Shown here piece after piece: positions 22,378 through 23,473 of a stretch of 23,473 bases of DNA. A program made the position numbers and the translations under genes. The notes under the pieces are model-generated. The model worked only from the letters and a program-made list of their open reading frames with translations, ran no database searches and was not told the origin of the DNA. How positions within the stretch are numbered: the stretch's first letter is position 1; the number at the start of each line of letters is the position of its first letter. This DNA comes from an uncultured Bacilli bacterium (lineage in GTDB: Bacteria > Bacillota_I > Bacilli_A > RF39 > UBA660): positions 1 through 23,473 of the forward strand of contig CAJUKM010000004.1 of NCBI GenBank assembly GCA_910587535.1, read 5' to 3'.

Positions 22378-22456
22378 ATCCATATTGCTTTAATAATATT
22401 TTTATATAAAATAAACCGATTTTAATATACTTTCAACTTGGTCTTTAGAAAAAGTT

Positions 22457-22485
22457 TTTACATTTTAAAGTAGATGCAGTAGAAT
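22457..22485 (+). promoter_or_regulatory. Promoter of the two small downstream genes
   Basis: TTTACA (22457-22462), exactly 17 bases, then TAGAAT (22480-22485). GGAGG follows at 22499-22503 and the ATG at 22508. No strong terminator is visible between the surface protein stop and this promoter. Confidence 0.65.
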
Positions 22486-22507
22486 AGAAAAGTAATTTGG
22501 AGGTTTT

Positions 22508-22855
22508 ATGAGAATTAAAAATGTAAGAGAACCGAGTGAAAAAGAAAAAACAGAAATTATACCTTTGTTGATAACTATGGGAATTTCAACAGCGTTGATT
22601 ACTGGTGTCATATATCTATGTTGTTTTCACTTTAAAGAAATTGGAGAGAGTTTATATGCTGCCGAGAAGATTCTGTCTTCTAGATCTGCTGCTTATCAAA
22701 ATTTGATAGCTAAGTTTTTTGAAACTATATATAGTAGGGATTATATGCTCTCTAAATTTGAAGGTATTCCAATATCGCTTATGCTAAGTGTTGTTACAGA
22801 AGTCATCGTAGGAATCGCTTATAAGGCAAATAAAACTTTAAAAGGATTGAAGTAA
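22508..22855 (+). CDS. Small two-span membrane protein, unknown
   Basis: This is a 115-residue protein that I do not recognise. A charged N-terminus (about 1-16) precedes a first membrane span (about 18-40, 'LLITMGISTALITGVIYLCCF'). A soluble loop of about 45 residues and a second span (about 87-106) follow, then a Lys-rich end. It has a strong GGAGG ribosome site. Its last base overlaps the ATG of the next gene (TAATG), so the two are translationally coupled. Confidence 0.75.
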   Translation: MRIKNVREPSEKEKTEIIPLLITMGISTALITGVIYLCCFHFKEIGESLYAAEKILSSRSAAYQNLIAKFFETIYSRDYMLSKFEGIPISLMLSVVTEVIVGIAYKANKTLKGLK

Positions 22856-23079
22856 TGGTAGAAAAGGGAAAAATAATAGAACTCGAAAATGGTGAGGAGT
22901 ACTATATTATAGATTTGTACGAACTTGAGAATAAGTGCTACCTCTATCTTGGTAAGATCGAGCCATCGGAAAGTGATTCTTTGCTTTTTGTCGAATTGGT
23001 AGATGGAAGTATCTTTCCAGTGAAAGATGATGAAATAATAAAAAAACTACTTCTATTGATAAATAAAAACGCATCTTAA
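22855..23079 (+). CDS. Small acidic protein, possibly DUF1292-like
   Basis: This is a 74-residue acidic protein. 'KIIELENGEEYYIIDLYELENKCYLYLGKI' followed by 'LLFVELVDGSIFPVKDDEI' resembles the short DUF1292/YrzB-like beta proteins, but similarity is weak and I give no function. It overlaps the upstream membrane protein gene by one base and ends within a terminator, so this is a two-gene operon. Confidence 0.65.
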   Translation: MVEKGKIIELENGEEYYIIDLYELENKCYLYLGKIEPSESDSLLFVELVDGSIFPVKDDEIIKKLLLLINKNAS

Positions 23080-23104
23080 CTTTTTGAAGATAGACGTTTT
23101 TTTT
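23065..23104 (+). terminator. Terminator after the small-gene pair
   Basis: Arms AAAAACG (23065-23071) and CGTTTTT (23095-23101) pair, with an inner ATCTT/AAGAT stem separated by a small internal mismatch, and a T run follows. It separates the pair from the yqfC-yqfD unit. Confidence 0.75.
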
Positions 23105-23138
23105 ATTTGAGAAAATCATATAATTAGTAGGTGGTTTT

Positions 23139-23396
23139 ATGAATATCAGAAACAACATTATAAACTACTTATGTGATAGAGAATATATAGTCTGTATGTA
23201 CGATGATTGTATCTATATTTTTAATTATAGGTATTTAGATAGATTCGACGACGAGAAAATTGTAGTAAGTCTTTGTGATAGGAAGATCACTGTAAATGGC
23301 GAACATCTCTCGATCGTACGAATGACAAAGGAAGAACTTTTAATAAGGGGGAAAATCACTAGTATTGAAGTGAATTTTAAAGATGAGCAAGGTTAG
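23139..23396 (+). CDS. yqfC: YabP/YqfC family sporulation-type protein
   Basis: This is an 85-residue protein matching the YabP/YqfC family pattern: 'CIYIFNYRYLDRFDDEKIVVSL' (the 'i.i.gy..i..ysde.I.v' block) then 'ITVNGEHLSIVRMTKEELLIRGKITSIE' (the 'I.I.G..L.I..l...el.i.G.I..i' block). YabP and YqfC are sporulation proteins in Bacillus. The ATG has GTAGGTGG about 5 bases upstream. It overlaps the start of a YqfD-like gene by 14 bases, the usual order, which supports the assignment over YabP. Confidence 0.8.
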   Translation: MNIRNNIINYLCDREYIVCMYDDCIYIFNYRYLDRFDDEKIVVSLCDRKITVNGEHLSIVRMTKEELLIRGKITSIEVNFKDEQG

Positions 23397-23473
23397 AATA
23401 AAATTATTTGAAGATAATCACTATTCTCTCAAATTTCTTTATAGAAAAAAGATAGACGTATATAACATCGAAT
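23383..23473 (+). CDS. yqfD: YqfD-like sporulation protein (5' end only)
   Basis: The ATG at 23383 opens a frame that runs off the window after 30 residues. The visible start 'KFLYRKKIDVYNIE' fits the N-terminal block of YqfD ('...l.rrgI.lw.i'). YqfD is normally a membrane protein of about 400 residues directly after YqfC and needed for sporulation in Bacillus. The 14-base overlap with yqfC indicates translational coupling. With only 30 residues the call rests mostly on context. Confidence 0.6.
   Translation, partial: MSKVRIKLFEDNHYSLKFLYRKKIDVYNIE

Overview
The window is AT-rich chromosomal DNA, apparently from an uncultured, gut-type member of the Bacilli (RF39/Erysipelotrichales-like). 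The grounds are the base composition, strong purine-rich Shine-Dalgarno sites, TTG and GTG starts, a TasA/camelysin-like surface protein with the N-terminal pattern seen in that group, a Firmicutes FtsA-FtsZ pair and a YqfC-YqfD pair at the right edge. TGA is used as a stop (for example at 91-93 and 10184-10186), so this is not a code-4 mollicute. The taxon is an inference from protein style, not from a marker-gene comparison.

Layout, left to right. 1-93 is the tail of an unknown gene. 190-789 is a small membrane protein resembling the YhhN/TMEM86 group. 796-3007 (minus) is an unknown 191-residue protein followed by an ABC-F ATPase. 3080-3256 (minus) holds tRNA-Pro(TGG) and tRNA-Leu(TAA), with their own promoter and terminator. 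3420-5448 is an OmpR-type response regulator and histidine kinase. 5554-6174 is a TasA-like surface protein. 6269-6943 is a Cys-rich CFI-box protein. 7027-9334 is ftsA-ftsZ. 9407-10186 is an anchored protein of unknown function. 10198-11301 (minus) is a family 2 glycosyltransferase with a repeat tail. 11538-13621 is a metallophosphoesterase and a UDP-sugar pyrophosphorylase. 13708-17922 holds LemA, DUF2207, RDD and YugP-like membrane proteins. 22508-23079 holds two small unknown genes. 23139 to the end is yqfC-yqfD.

The standout is 17958 to about 20096, a diversity-generating retroelement (DGR). It has a MutS-like accessory protein, an Avd-like four-helix protein overlapping a DGR-type reverse transcriptase (IGSLSNQ and FMDD motifs), a terminator, a candidate promoter, and then a non-coding template repeat. 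Read in one frame, the template mimics the end of a surface-protein ligand-binding domain and carries 11 Asn codons, all AAC or AAT. No DNA-level variable repeat is visible in the window. The neighbouring 607-residue surface protein ends in a similar fold but is not a DNA copy of the template, so the real target or targets probably lie elsewhere. In front of that surface protein are a (TA)10 tract and an 18-bp tandem repeat, both able to vary in length.

Positions, motifs, promoters and hairpins were read by eye. Family calls rest on recognised motifs, not on database searches.
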